64,000 nucleotides of DNA. It comes from Pyxicephalus adspersus (taxonomy: Eukaryota > Chordata > Amphibia > Anura > Pyxicephalidae). The stretch is from contig NC_092864.1 in NCBI RefSeq assembly GCF_032062135.1, positions 24,460,571-24,524,570 on the forward strand. Direction: 5' to 3'. A model generated the notes under the pieces. It saw only the letters and a list, made by a program, of their open reading frames with translations, searched no databases and was not told the DNA's origin. A program made the translations under genes and the position numbers. Below are positions 25,001-40,000 of the stretch, in pieces (the first letter of the stretch is position 1; every line of letters starts with the position of its first letter).

Positions 25001-28000
25001 CATACAGGGCAGCCTTCCCTCTTTTTCAGGTTCCCGTGCCAAATGTCTTGCAACCAGATTCGGTAAAAGACATTTGCACATTTCTGTTGATCCTTCTGAG
25101 GTCATCTTGGAAATCTGGCATCCATCTCAAGATGAAAAGCAAGTTCTGTTACCTACTATAAATATTTTGCAATTTTAATGACTTTTGATTTGAAATGCAG
25201 ATGTCCCTATAAATATTAGGAACATAAAATCTAGTTGCTCAACATTTGCAGAAACTGAAGTCACAGTTGATAGTTGACGGAAATGCCTAGAGCAGGTTTT
25301 GAAATGTGTTGATGTGCTCTATAAAAGACTGAAATGGCTTTTATATAGTAGCTAAAAGCTATATGTAGTGATATGACCCTTTAAACACACAAGGTAGTGG
25401 CCACTTTATAGCTCTGCAAGATAAGCTCTTACCTATGTGTGTGAAAAGGATAATACCTTGTGTCCTAGATAGAGACATCGGATGAAATTATGTTTGGGGT
25501 CAAATTTATTGATGGCAACTGTCAAAAAAACCCCACTGCTTCTTCTCTATAGTTATGTATTGTGAGTAGGCTTTGCCACACTTGGATACTAAGTATGTTA
25601 TTGGCAGGTTAACCAGGTGAAAATTAGGGGGAAAAAGCTTAAAACACTAAAGCAGCCACCACATCTAAGGGCTAGAAATCTGCAATATTTGACATTTTTG
25701 TTCTTTAAACAATTCATACAATTTGTATATGATATGATTTAAATGTGACCTCTGCCACCACTAATACATTAGATTGTACCATCAGAGTAACAGATGTGAG
25801 GTCTGCAGGTGTTTTGTGTATCAGTAACCCAACTCTGTATCTTCTTTCCCGTATTAGTAGCCAGTTCAGCTTTCTCCAGAGTTTCACTCACACAGAGTTT
25901 TACTAGGCATTTACATGTGTAGTAAATAAAGGCCATCCATCTTCCTTGAGTTTTTTATCCAGCCTTTTGTATCTCTGAAGCACCTATTTTACTATATTGC
26001 AAATGTGTGGAATATGTAATGAGAAGTTGAAATATACTTTGCATAGAGGGAGAATTATGTGTTTTTTTAGGTGCTCAACAGAGCTGTTTGTGGCTGTTTT
26101 TTCACAGTTGTACAGGATCCTCTTTACTTCTCTACAGGTTTCTCTCCTGTACTCAGTGTTCATTAGAAGCTGCAACAAGTCAAGTAGAGGCTGCCTATTT
26201 TCCTGCCTGATGTACAACCAGCATCATTCAGCCCTTTCCTTTCCATCTTTATTGTTCTTGCTGTGCTCCAGTTGGATTCAGTCCCTTTGATCATGGGGGG
26301 CTCAGCATCACATGTTACCAGGGTCAGTCTGCATGGGGCAGGACGCTGTGGTGTTTTACTAGATTTATGGCAGGAATAATTATTCAATGAATCAGAAGTT
26401 CTTCTGTTCCACTCACCTTTTTAAAGAGATGGAATATGGGGAATTGGAAACGTGTTGCAGAAGTGTGCTGCATATGTGTTTTGTTTTTGCCTATATACAC
26501 ATTTTTAGATTTTATAAAACATGATCAAAAGTTGTTCTATTACTCATGTTCATATAATTGCTTTTTACTGTCAACCTCAGTGCCCTTTAAACAAGAACTA
26601 GAAGGTCCTTCCAAAAAAACTCAGGGGTCTATACCTCTTCCAATAAAGCCACCCAATGCTTATTTATGCCAAACTCGCAAGATGCTCCTGTGTAAGAAGA
26701 GTCCATAGGCAGACACGTGTTGTATGAAGACTGCACAAGGGATCATGGGACATGTAATCTCAATACATATTCACAATGTTCCATTTGTTCTCCTTTGGAA
26801 GTTGAGGCAAACAATTTGGAGATCGTCCACTGGTGGCCATCAAGGGAAAAACATAAAAGTTTAGTTACTGAAGTAGATCTGTAGAAAACCAATACATACA
26901 AACTTAGAGCCTAATACTAATATAAGATTTATCTGACTCCTATGTTGTAAATAAGGAGGTAAAACTTTTATATGTGAACACGTGTTAGATAATTGTCATT
27001 CAAAACAAGCGATTACTGACACGTCATCAGATAATTTGTAAGTGTTCAATGGCATCAAAAGATGATTATTCTAATGATTCCTGGGACCAAGGATTGTTCT
27101 GGTGATTATCTGTCATCCTCTAATCTGTATACAAATGGTATTATAAAAAGAATGATTTGCACACAACCACACACGTGTGTCCAGTATACATGTGATCTTT
27201 GAATGATCATTTCTGAAGTCCGTACAGTGATCTGCCGAGCTCTGGGAACAGTCGTGTCATTGCTGTATATAAAGCATCGTTGGTTCATTTGTTGTAATGT
27301 GAAACTTGTTTGTTTTTAAGGCCGAGTCATACCTCTCTGCTTGAGTTTACCTTTCCAGCAAAAACTGGCATTTTATAAATAAGTATTAACATTTTTTTTT
27401 TATTTTCCAAAAATTAGTGCACATTTGTGACTCCAGAACAGAAGTTGAAAAGTGCAATTTGCTCACCCTGTCTGTCTCTTTTCATGTAGCTGTAGTCTGT
27501 GTCGGGACCTTTAACCCCAGCTGCTTAAACTTTGTGTAAATAGCCAGAGCCCAGAGCTAAAAGATGCCTTTGTGCGAGTTATGTAAATATGGCTGTTACA
27601 CAAATATTCAGAATAAAGATTGCTTGTATACTGAGAAAAAGGAAGTTGTTCACTTATTGAGTAGATATTTCAGTTGTTTTAGTTGCTTTTATAAGTTGAA
27701 GTTTTGACTTTTAAAGTGAAAGTGGCCGAATGTTTGAGAAAATAGTTTTGGATATTTGCCAATGAATACAGTTGTACCTCTTTGGTGTTTGTACCCAAAC
27801 AAGTAGACGGCAAGGTTGTACATGGTGACTAGTTAGGGGGAAATCCCCAGAGTAAGAAGCTGGGAATCAATCGCCTTGCTGTTCTTCTTTCAGTAAACTT
27901 GAATGGGATCATTCAGGCTGATCTACCTCCTGGGTTCCAATAGTACTTCACGCGACAATTATAGATATAGTATAGCCTTTGCTTGTTAAACCCATGATAA

Positions 28001-31000
28001 TACAAGTTGGTGATTGGGGGTTCTGAGGTGATGGCTGCACAGCAATCCTGTTCCAAAAAACATTAATCCTAACAGTTTTCCTAAAACAAATCCTAAACAT
28101 ATTTCATCCTTCAAATACCCATTCGGGCTTTTATATTAATTTATTGCTGGGCCATTAATGGGCGGAATTCCCTGGAAACTGAGACCTGCCCATCCCAGAA
28201 ATGGATACTTGGTTCCTTTTTTGTCTGTGGTGTCCACAGCTTGAACAGTGAAAGAATATGGTATGCACCTAACTATTGTAATTATTTTTAAATTGGTTAC
28301 ATTTTAACAAATACACATAGTTTTTGCTGGGGCAGCAAAAGTTAACTTAAAGATATTGTTTTCCTGTTATAAATATGTAAAAGTTGTTCATGGGCTGTGA
28401 AGCTTTTTAAAGTTACTCAATCTGGCGTTCAAATGAATGGGTGCTGATTTACTTCTCTCTAAGAGGTAAAAATGGGATTCAATAAAATATTATCCTAACC
28501 TAAAAAAAACAGAAATGTAATAGGTTGTAGTTTACCAGTCCCTAGATGAGTTTTTTTTTATTCTTTACTCCTGACTGGGTGATTTGGTATTTGCATTTTC
28601 ATCAGTCTCCCAGTTTACCTGAAAGTATTTGATTTTCTGATTGACACAGATAATCAGTTTTTTCTGCGTGATAGCCGTCACTGTGTCACCATATGTATAA
28701 ACTTGATATAAATCTGTAACTTTGTAACTGTACTGCATTAATATGATAGTAATTGTAGATTCTCCTCCATCTATCAATTCATCTTTAGATTGAAAAAAAC
28801 TTGTGCTGAGAGAAATGTGGAGGCTGCCATCGCTGGCCTCCAAGGAGTATCGGTTCCTTGATCTGCTCTGACACTAAACCTTTTTTTTCTGTGTCCTTGT
28901 ACAAGTATGCAGATGAGAAAGTCAAAGAAAAATCAAAACTCTTGATCCTTGTATTTGTTGAAAGTCAGGTCGTTAGAAAGTAATGTTCTGGGATATTTAG
29001 CATTTTCAGAAGGAAGACCTTCAGTGGCTTCATAGTCTCTCAGTAAATTTATTTTATTGAACTTCTTCACTTATCTGCTTTATATTTATAAACTAGTAAA
29101 AATAATTTGAGAATCCTTCAGCCCCATGGCAATGAATATATAAAGTGTATTTAATACTGCTGATCTAATATTAGGATTTGATAACGACATAGGGACTGTA
29201 CAAACCTTGTAGGTGCACACGTTATTTCCTGGTATGCTTAAGATTAGAACAACCCAAGTAAAGCATGAGCAATAAGGAGCAGCAAGTTATTTGAACAGTG
29301 TTGTAGCCAAAGGCATTAAACCCTTGATGGGATCTTGATGTAAAAATGCCAACGACAATAAAGAGGAAAAAGATAAATGTACCTGTAAATTCACATGTGT
29401 TTAGTAATCTTTCTGGCCACCACTTAATCCAGTTTGTGTCGCCAACACAGGGATGTATACATATACTATTTTATACAGATATTAGTGTTCAGGTAACACT
29501 GCATGCCTCGTGTGGTGCTTTACTTTTCGTCTTGGCATTTATTTTGTAGTTGGCTCTGTTGCTTCCTGAATTCCTGTGGTTGCTGGTATATGAGCCAGCC
29601 AATTCTTGGCCTGGATTGTTCTCGATGCTGCACACTGTCCTCTGTACTACACCAAAAATGTGGATTGTATGGAACCTTGTGAAAGACTTCACTGACATCC
29701 AGAAGTTATGCAAAAAGCAAACCTTTAGTTTGCTATGTTACTTGGATATCATTACCATTTTGTTGCTTGATGTTTTTTGTTGCTTCAGGTATTTTTAGGT
29801 TTAAGATGATGGTTTCCTCTGTGCTTTAGGAGTTCAATCTAAATAAGCTGTAGTGTCAAATGGAGCCAAATTTTACAACGACTGTGCACCTGATGTCACT
29901 GCCCTATTTCCCATGTGTGTTCTCAGTCCTTGTAATTGGCCACTCTGATCCCAACACTGTCCCATCGTTACATTGTCAGTTTTTTTTCCCTTTAGTAGCT
30001 TCTATTACCTCTATCCCTATTAACTAGTATTTATATAGTTACATAGTAGGTTAGGTTGAAAAAAGACATAAGTCCATGAAGTTCAACCACTGGGGAAATA
30101 GACATCCCAGATACAAGACACGGCTGGTCCGGAGGAATGCAAAAAAAAAACCCTGGTACAATTTGCTTTAACAGGGGGAAAAAAAAACCTTCCTGATTTT
30201 ATGAGGCAATCGGATGTTCCCTGGATCAACAGTCAGTGTTCTTTTTACTTTAAAGCCTTAATACCCAGTTATATATATCTGTGCTTCTAGAAAAACATCC
30301 AGCTTTTTCTTAAAGCAATCTAGAGAACTTGCTGAAACTCCTTCCCGAGAGAGCCCATTCCACATTTTCACAGACCTTGCAGTGAAGAATCCCTTCCTTC
30401 TCCGGAGCTTAAACTTCTTTTCCTCCAGACGCAAAGAGTACCCTCTTGTCCTTTGTAATGATCTCAAGGTGAATAATGGGGAAGAGAGTTCTCTATATAT
30501 TTATACAGGGTGATCATATCCCCCCTTAAATGTCTCTTCCCAAGGGAGAATAGATTCAGTTCAGCTAATCTCGCCTTATAGCTGAGCTCCTCCATTCCTT
30601 TTATTCATTTAGTTGCCCTTCTCTGCACTCCCTCCAATTCCGCAATGTCCTATGTGAACTGGTGCCCAAAACTGGACTGCATATTCCAGATGTGGTCTGA
30701 CCAATGCTTTGTACAGGGGCAGGATTATGTCTCCATCTCTGCAGTCTATTCCTCTTTTAATACAAGAAAGTACTTTACTAGCTTTAGATATTGCAGCTTG
30801 GCATTGCATGCTGGTATTAAGTCTATGATCTACCAGAACCCCCAGATATTTTTCCATTTTTCACGCCCCCAAATGTATTCCCCCTCCACAGTATAAAGCA
30901 TGTATTAGCTCCCAAGTGCATACCTTTACATTTATCTATATATATATTAAATGTAATTTGCCACTTGGCTGCCCAATCAAACAGTACATCCAGGTCTGCG

Positions 31001-34000
31001 TGTAGACTTAATAACATTACATAGTTTGCTGTCATCTGCAAACATAGAATGGTACTTTTAATCCCAAACTCTATATCATTTATAAAGATGTTAAACAGTA
31101 AAGGTCCCAACACTGAACCCTGGGGTACACCACTAATAACCTTAGACAATTCAGAGTGTGAATCATTAATTACAACTCTCTGGATGTGGTCTTTAAGCCA
31201 ATTCTCAATCCATTTACAGATTACCTTTTCTAAATCTATTGACCCTAACTTGCATATTACCAGTCTGTGGGGTACAGTGTCAAATGCTTTGACAAAGACC
31301 AAGTACACTATATTAACTGGTACTCCACTGTCTACCTGTTTACTTCCTCATAAAAAGAGAATATATTTCTTAGTCAGCATGGCTTCAAGAAAGCCCGAAG
31401 TTGTCAATCACTTATAATATTATTTTCTAGCAGAAACTTCTCAATGTGGTTCTTTATCAAACTCTCTAGGACCTTTCCAACTATGGACGTTAAACTGATC
31501 GCTCTTTAGTAACCTGGTAATGACTTAGCTCCCTTTTTAAAGATAGGAACCACATTGGCCTTATGCCAATCCATCGGTACCTTGCCAGTGTCTAAAGAGT
31601 GTTTAAAAATTAGAAAAAATGGCTTTGAAATAACTGAGCTCAGCTCTTTGAGGACACGTGGATGTAATCCATCAGGTCCTGGTGCTTTGTCAACCTTAAT
31701 TTTTCCCAGCTGTTTTTCAAATATATAATGCTGACATAAAATGCAGTACTTCACAAAGTTGTGTCTAAGGTCACTATTGGGGGGAAGCCAATTAACCTCA
31801 CTGCATGTTTTTGGAATGTGGGAGGAATCTGGAGTACCAGGGGGGAAACCCATGCAAACACAGGCTGAACATGCAAACTCCATGCAGATAGTGTCCTGGT
31901 CAACATTTGAACCTGGGACCCAGCACTGCAAAGGCCAGAGTGCTAACCGTGCCACCTCTATATACACCCCCTGGTATAATGTGCATGGAGTATTTGTTTT
32001 GGTATTCTGTATCTTCCTTTGTTTCAGTTATTGTGCCTTGTATATATAATCATCCTGCAGTCTGATTTAGTTTTTCACAACAACAATTTATGAACTTTAT
32101 CTTGAGTCTTCTTTGCACAATGGTGGATAAGCAAAACTCAACTATTGACTAATGGATCTGGCAGTGAGCCCCGGTAGACGCATAAGGGATAGTGAAACTG
32201 AACCCCAGAAAACTGAAAGCTCTTGATCAGAACTGGAATTCTACACAGTTTCTGTGGACTACAAATCGAAATGCTGGGTGATATATACAATCCACCAAAA
32301 ACTTAACCAAAAGATCTGGAATATGGACTTATGTTTTATGCCAAAAAGGTTGGAGTGGGAAGATATTGAGAGTACAAGAACATTAGGCACAATTTTGTTT
32401 TAGTAGAATATGTACGAACATTGGAGGCTGCACCAGAAAAATCAGATCTGCCCTGCACATCTTATATGCATTGGAAAAAATGAATCTTCCATGTAACAGC
32501 TCAAGATACGTTTACTATATGTGAAGTATATATGGAATTTGGACTTCTGCAGTACTGGAATACGTAAATACACTTGTCCTTCGTTAATAAAACATAAACA
32601 TTTCTTGACCAGCAGATAAAGCCAAGACTTATCGGTCTAAAGAATGTAGCACTGATTACAGGTTTCTTGATGCATATGTAAATTCCTACTTTGAGCTACA
32701 TTTTCCTTGCTCCCTTGTTGCATTTTAATGTTTTGTTTGATAGTTGGAAACACAATTCCCATTGATCCTAACAGAACTCTTGTGAGCTGATAACTCCCTA
32801 ATGGCACTTACTAAAGGGAAGGGCATTAGAAAGTTGGAATGAAGTATGGGTGGGGGGCAGTAGAAAGCCGACAGAATTATAGGGGTCATTGAACTCTTAT
32901 GGCCACAACAACTGATAACATTAAAGTTGTCATGTGTTGCTCTATTTTTTAAAAAATTTCTGAGAACATGAATAGTGACTGCAACATCAACACCTAACTA
33001 AACACATTGCTAATACTCAATTTATTTAGTGTTCAGTATTGACTATCAGAAGCATTATTTACTCTATATGTTATAATGTTTTTAAGATTATACTTTCATT
33101 AATCTACTTTATAATATATACGGTAATATATTGATGTTTACAGTATGATTTCTAACATCATTAATAAATATTTTATTATGTTTATTGTAAAGACTGCAGA
33201 ACTTGCTATGTCTAGTGTATGTTGTATATAGATTATGAAACACTGATTACCTTTTAGCCATTGATTTTCAGTGTATGATATGGAAACCGTTTATTTACAT
33301 GGTATGTTTTGCTTTTATATACATTAAGTAAGAATATATTTCATGTGTATTGCAGAATGTTATGGACCAATTCAACCCCGGATTAAGGAATCTGGTTAAT
33401 TTGGGAAAAAATTATGAAAAAGCAGTATCTGGTAAGTTTAGAGATTTTGTTGAGTGTATCTGTTAACGTGTTACAAGGGATAATACATATGTGCAAACTG
33501 TGATTTACAATGCGGCAATGCTTTGAAAGGCTTTGGATAGCCAAGCCCAACTCTTGGCTGGCCAAAAAACTAAAATAAACTAAACCCTGTTATACTCATC
33601 TGTTCCCAATCTCTTCATTGTTGGAGTGCTTGGCCATAGTGATTGGCTGGGCTAGGATGATGTGACTTTTGTTATGGTGCACTGGAGTTCATTCGGTCCC
33701 CGCAACTGCTGGGGAAGCCGGGATGTGCTGGGGATCCTGGCAACTAACGCATGCCCAGCTCAGCAATTGATAGCGATCAGGCTCATAAGAATTCTTATTG
33801 CAGAGGGGGCATTGCCTGTCCCTTTTTGGTATATAGCCCACCTTATCACGCATTTCCAAAGAGGAAATTTAATTTGTCCAGCATATGCAGGAGATAATAT
33901 TCATTTTGCCAAAGGCAGTCTGATAAAGAAAGAATACTTACCCTAAAGAGGATCTTTTAAATACAAGAAAATTGTATGCCTGATCAGCTGCATTGTGAAG

Positions 34001-37000
34001 TCCCATTACTCAGATATTGCCACTGGCATCAAGTCTACAAGCAGATTGTGGGAATATTTCAGGAATGGGACATCTAATAGACAATATAAAGATATTTATA
34101 TGTTCTACATTGAAGCCTGATTCAATCTGGTATCTGCTAGTGATCAGTTTTCATGTTTAGCAATGCAATAAATAAATATATTTATCATTTAACAACCAGC
34201 AAAATGCCTAAACAAAACATACAAACAAAAAATGTAATCAATTTTTGATGTGTCCTCATTTTACATTCACCATTTTGCCAGTTTTTTAAGGATGTCAGCA
34301 GGTAGGTTGTTCCAAACAACACAACTTGGTAACTATTACTCAGCAAATTACCACTTCTTTTGTTGGCTGTAGATATTTTCAGATATTTTTAAGACTTTAA
34401 ATTCAGTGATTAGGTAAAATAGCTCAGAATCCCTGAATACATAGTGAGCGGGTTAAGTTAGCATTAGAAACTTCCTCTATGCTTTGCATATGTGCCAGAG
34501 AAGTATTGCCACGTGACACCATGTATCTGGATTATCCTATTTGCATATTTTTGTTTATTGTATATGCTTCTGCATTAACTCCATCACTGCTGAAATGTTA
34601 ATTCCATAATATAAATTTGCTGCACAAGAGTTCATTCAGTGGATTGGAAACACTGGTTCAGTTCCGGTTGCTTTATGCTGGTGTTTTCCTTGGTTTTATA
34701 CTGTTTTGACTATAGTATGTCTGGTGAATAAAGGTGACATATCAGCTTAGTAAACATTGAGAACGTTTAGAGTCTGAGTAATCGAAGGTGGTGCATAACG
34801 CGCTGTAAATTTTCATATAAAGGCATGTATACATGTCATCTGTCAGTACTGTTTGGATTGATAATTCCAAACCATTTTAACACGAGGGAACCCTTTGAAA
34901 TAACTCAAGTCTTCAGGGAACCCTAACTATAATTACTATATCAACAGCTCACAGTACATTACCGTGGTGGTTAGTGGGAAGAATGTCTTCTACATTTATG
35001 GTCAGTGGGAAGGCTGCCATCCATACAGATAGTAAAAAAAGACTTTTTAACGTCACTGATCTGAGAGGCATAAATAGCTTGTTACCTAAGGAACCCTTAG
35101 CAACTTCTGGAGGAACCCCAGTATGTTGGTTGAGAAACATTGGTATAGATGCTAGCATCACCTATTGACAAATGTGTCTTGCTTTCTGGTAATTATAAAT
35201 ACAGTAATTATTATGAAGGCATCTTATAACTTCATCAATCTGCCAAGTTATGAATGATGTCGGGGGACTGCTGTACAGGGGCTAGTTTTTCACCTGAGAT
35301 GAGCTCAACCATTCGTCTTGGGTGACAATCATCTGTCAGATGTGCCTGGCCTTACTCTTCTGTCTCTAAATTTGAGCTTGAGCTGTTGAGTTCTGTACTC
35401 CTTTCTTTCAGTAGAGCAGTGAAATGATTCTGGTGCTACAGTTGCTGTCTAGAAATAGCTAAACATAAAATATGTATATAGACATTTTTAATTTTTTTAA
35501 TGACCACCAATGTATACAAAATCTTGCATATACCCTATAAGATTCTCCAATTTGTTTCAAGTTTATATTTAAGAATTTAAAAGAATTAATTTATGCTGAT
35601 AAACACTTTCAATTTGAGGCTTGAAAGCATAGCTATGTACAGAGCACAGTATCTGAATCGATAAGTGTTCCTAAATATCCTAAATAATTAAGACATTGTG
35701 TGCTGCTCAGATGTAGCAGGTTGAAATTTAATGTGGTGTATCAAATGCCACAGCCATTTAGATAGATTAAGTGTACATTGCTTCCAGAACTTTCTAAAAT
35801 AACAGTGTGCAGATTATTACCTACCGCCTGGGATGTTCTGAAGATTTATTACCCTAGGAAAAACACACACCCAGTATCTTCTTTGTACTGCATAAATGAT
35901 CCAACTTCTTAGCGAATGTCCTGACATCAGCTGGTGAGAAACTAGCAGTCCTAGTTATACTTGACATGAGTTAATACCTCATGCTAAATACTGTGAAAGC
36001 TGTGCTCAGGAAAGGCACAACAAGAATAAAAAGCCAGTCACAGTATTTCCTAAGATCTGCCTGCAGTTATTCTTATCATCATAGCTGATTTACCATTACC
36101 AATAGAGATTGGAGATCATTTCCTTTTCCTTGTTCACCATGGTGAACCCCACAGCAAGATATCACTGCCAGTCTGTACTTTTCCCCATCCCTACATATTC
36201 TTCATTATGATAGTACTTGGGCCTGATCGTCCAGCTTCCAGGTTCAAACACTGTTGCGTGGGGTTGAAAAATGATTTTATCCACCTGGGTAGGCTCATAC
36301 ATGAAGATAAAATGTAAAAGCTCTTCTTCCTGCCCACTGCATGGAGATATGGAGTGTCAGCTTATTTTCTTGAATTATCTAGATGGACCCCCTATTCCAA
36401 CCATCTGTAAACTAATAATTCATTGTAGGCATTTAGGAACTACTTCGCTTATATGTCTGCTTTCACTTGATCTTTACTGTTCTCTCTATTCTACTCATCA
36501 CTCCTCCTAACAGGCATTGTTCTTTCTATGAGATACAACTATTTCCTATTTGTTGTTGAATCATGATGTCCGAGTTAATCTGGTACAGTGTGATTATATT
36601 ACTGTACCTTACCAATTCCTCTTTATTTAATGGTAAACAATATTTACGAAAAAAGTGCAGTTTAACATTCACAAATCAAAAATGTAAAATATTCGTAGTT
36701 TAATTCACAAAAAACAGCCAGCGACACCACATATCAGTATATTGGCAAGGAGCAGAATACTGCTCTGTGGGATTTGCACTATTGTAAAATTTTAGCCATT
36801 TTAAAAACTGGGGTGAACAGAGTTATGTCACTTGCGTTTCCTGTCTAACCATGGTATTATTCTTTTAGCAATGGTACAAGCTGGAAGAGCATATTATGAC
36901 GGATTGAGCAAAGTAGGAGAGATGACCACAGTGTCACCGGTATCAAAAGAGCTAGGTAAGTGATGACTAAATCCTTCCTTCTTTCTGTTTGTATTGGATG

Positions 37001-40000
37001 GGAAATTATTGGAGAATAAAATGCACTCTGAATGTTACTGGAGAGTTTGTAACTGCCAGTGTAACTATAGTAAGTGTTCTGTTAGCAGCTCTCCTGCTGA
37101 AGGTGTGGTTGCAAGCAAACATAGTACATTAAACACGTGAAGAATTTTTATCTCTTTGTAGAATTGCTTTGGTTCAGAAATGAGAATAGAATGATTACCA
37201 ACAGAAAGAAATACAGATCAAGGTTATATATAAAAACATTACCTGAAGCATCAACAAATCCTAAATGGACTATATACATGTGAGATATTCCCTTAAAGAC
37301 TTTAATAGTCCAACTTTAAGAGTTCATCATATGATTGCTCTGGGGCACAAATCTGAATGCACCCTGGTATATGCTTACATTTCATTCTTTATTGTTCTGG
37401 CATTGTGTATTCTTTATAAAAAAACTACATTTGAAAATCTATTGCAGTAGGAGTTCTGTGCTCTTGTCCAAAGGTTTATACTACGGTACATGTTTTCTTT
37501 AAAATTTGAGGCTACTGAGCTCATGGATTAGATTTTATTGTAACAGAAAGCTAAACGTATTAGTTTTTTTTTCCATCCCGCAATGTATTTGCTAAAATAA
37601 ATTACAAGCTTCTTGCTCAACAATTCTAAATCGTTGTACTTGTAGTCTTAAACTACGTACACACGTCAGATGATTCTTGTCCAATTATCGCCTCAGGGCT
37701 AGTATCAGACGAGAATCTGACATGTGTACAGCAGCTGTCTGAGGTCGTTCGTGGATCCTTCTTGGCAGATCCACAAACAACCGCAATGCAAGTGAAGGGA
37801 GGAGAGCGAAGCAGGGTGCCGCTCGCTCATTCTCCCCCTCCCCTCTCCATAGAGCAGAACAGTGCTTTATGTACAGCACTCATTCATGCATCTTTCAGTC
37901 TTTTGTCTTTTGAAAGGATCGTGAGTGATCTTTTCCAACGACAAAAGTCTAACGTATATGTAGCCTTAGTGCATTTCATACAGAACTTCTTCAGGAGTTT
38001 AGGGAGGTGGAAAAAATGCATCAGAAAAAAATGATCAAATGTTCTACACAACATGCCTCCAACCATGATCAAAGAAGCCAAATAGCCAAAGTCCAATAAA
38101 ATAACCAGCCAGTTCATCAAATCCAATTTGATGTTGATATTTTGTTAATTGGCAAAAGTACGTGTATACACATTATTCCACAAGGCCACAGCAGAGCACT
38201 GTAGCTATTGTAGATGTATCTGTGTTCAAATGGAACCAGAGTGCGCGAGCTAAACTCCTCCATATGGGGAGCCTGCTTAAGTGTAAGGAATCTGTCACCA
38301 ATACGACCTTCCTGATAGGAGCCCATGCTCCTCATATAGATGGGTTTGGCCGGCGTTTTCTGGTTCCATTTGAGTTGAGACAACCAGCACAACAACAGTT
38401 TGGAATACCAGCTGATTATTTGCTTTGATTCAAGATTGAACCTTACTGTTATATGTCAGTAATTTCTGAGACAATCTAATGTCCCATCATAGTCATATGT
38501 CTAACACAGTCTAAGGTCAATTTTATGGGGAGGCCAATTAATCTAACTGCATGTTTTTATGGAATGTGGGGGGAAAGCAGAGTATGCGGAGGAAACAAAC
38601 ACAAACATTGGGAGAATCTTCAAACTCCATGCCTCCATCGCACAGTGACAGGAAAGTTGAAAATTAAAAAACTTTGTTACCACCTGCCCTTGATATATTA
38701 GTCTACAAATAATCAACTTATCTGTCTTGCTACCTCTACCAGTGTCATCCTTATTATGCAAGCATCTAAAAAATATCTTGCATTCATTAATTCCCTGGTA
38801 TATTATGTCAGGTTACATAGGAAAGCCTAGTCATGTTTAAAAGACATTATAAGGAAACTCTACTGTTACCTACAGGGAAGATGCTTTCAAACAATAGCGG
38901 ACACTCTTACAATAGCAAAGGGAAATATTTGAGGTCTAAAAGATTCTCTGAGAAGATTACTGGCAGCAGAATGTTTTCTATTATGTGTACAGAATGCTAG
39001 TTGTGAATTTAAGGTCACACCCTTACTCTTTTGTGCATACATATTCATGTAGGATGGCAGGCAGGTTGGGGCATAGTTCAATATGTAATTTCCCAGGCAG
39101 CATTTTTTTTAATTAAAAACTATGATTAGTTTGGAGCATAATTTAGGAATGAAGTCTTTCAAACACATCATGATAAATGGAGTCAGAATCTCCTTCAGTG
39201 ATCATTTTAGCAGTGTTTTGAAGTTTAGAGCTGATAGGTTGGAATAGCTGAGGGAAGAAGAGCAAATTGTCCTTGTTCTATTGTAGTAATATTGTAGTTT
39301 TTTTTTTTTATTTCTACAGTGTTTACAAAATTGTTGACTGAATTTATTAAACATTTAGACCAAATATTTCTTCCATATTTCCATGCTTTGGTATTCTAGT
39401 GAATTTCTGTAAAATTTTAGGTTGAGTGGATCTGTGTTATCGCTACTTTAAATGATAGCAATGCATTTGTATAGTATACTTTTTTTTAATTTACCCTCAG
39501 TGTTTCTCAAAGCCTTGTACGCACCTGTCATCATTCTATCAAGGTTTAGAATGGGAAGACCATGGAAGAGCAACACGGCCAGCACTTAATAATTTTTGTG
39601 CCTTAATTCTTCTTTGCATGCCAGAGATGCCATTCATTTTTATATTTTTATGTCCTTGCTTCAATTGAAATGAAAGGAGTGTTTTCTGTGTATGTGCAGG
39701 TGAACCAGAGGGTTGCCTGAAGAATTTGCGTTGTGGATCCCTGCCTTTGGGAGAGGGTGCTTGGGGCATAACATAAAAAAAATGATCACAATTGGAGGAA
39801 TACAGGAAATATTTTTCTTAACTAAGCTATACTTTCTTCATTGCTTTTGCTTTACTTGTCCAGAAAAAAAGTGTGCTGTCTTTGACAACAGAATAAAGAT
39901 AGAACACCAAACAGGACATTATTTATGTTTTGAAAACCATTGGATCACTTTGGCAGCCTGGCAGTAGAATTGGGAGGGATGAAGAAGAGAAAATCCAGAT

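Larger units (their letters stand above)
7119..33355 (+). other. BAIAP2L1: Intron 1 of BAIAP2L1 (main body)
   Basis: About 26 kb between coding exons 1 and 2. Besides the repeats listed separately, 22810-30030 and 32000-33355 look like ordinary AT-rich intronic sequence in which I recognise no exon, RNA gene or transposon. Regulatory elements may be present but cannot be seen from a single sequence. Confidence 0.7.

Noticed and set aside
26703..26765. Second ZNF143-like site (GATCATGGGACATGTAATCT)
   Set aside because: Several mismatches at the core positions of the motif and no promoter features nearby.
31506..31967. 153-residue minus-strand ORF with reverse-transcriptase similarity
   Set aside because: It is a decayed CR1 LINE fragment reading into a SINE, not a host gene.
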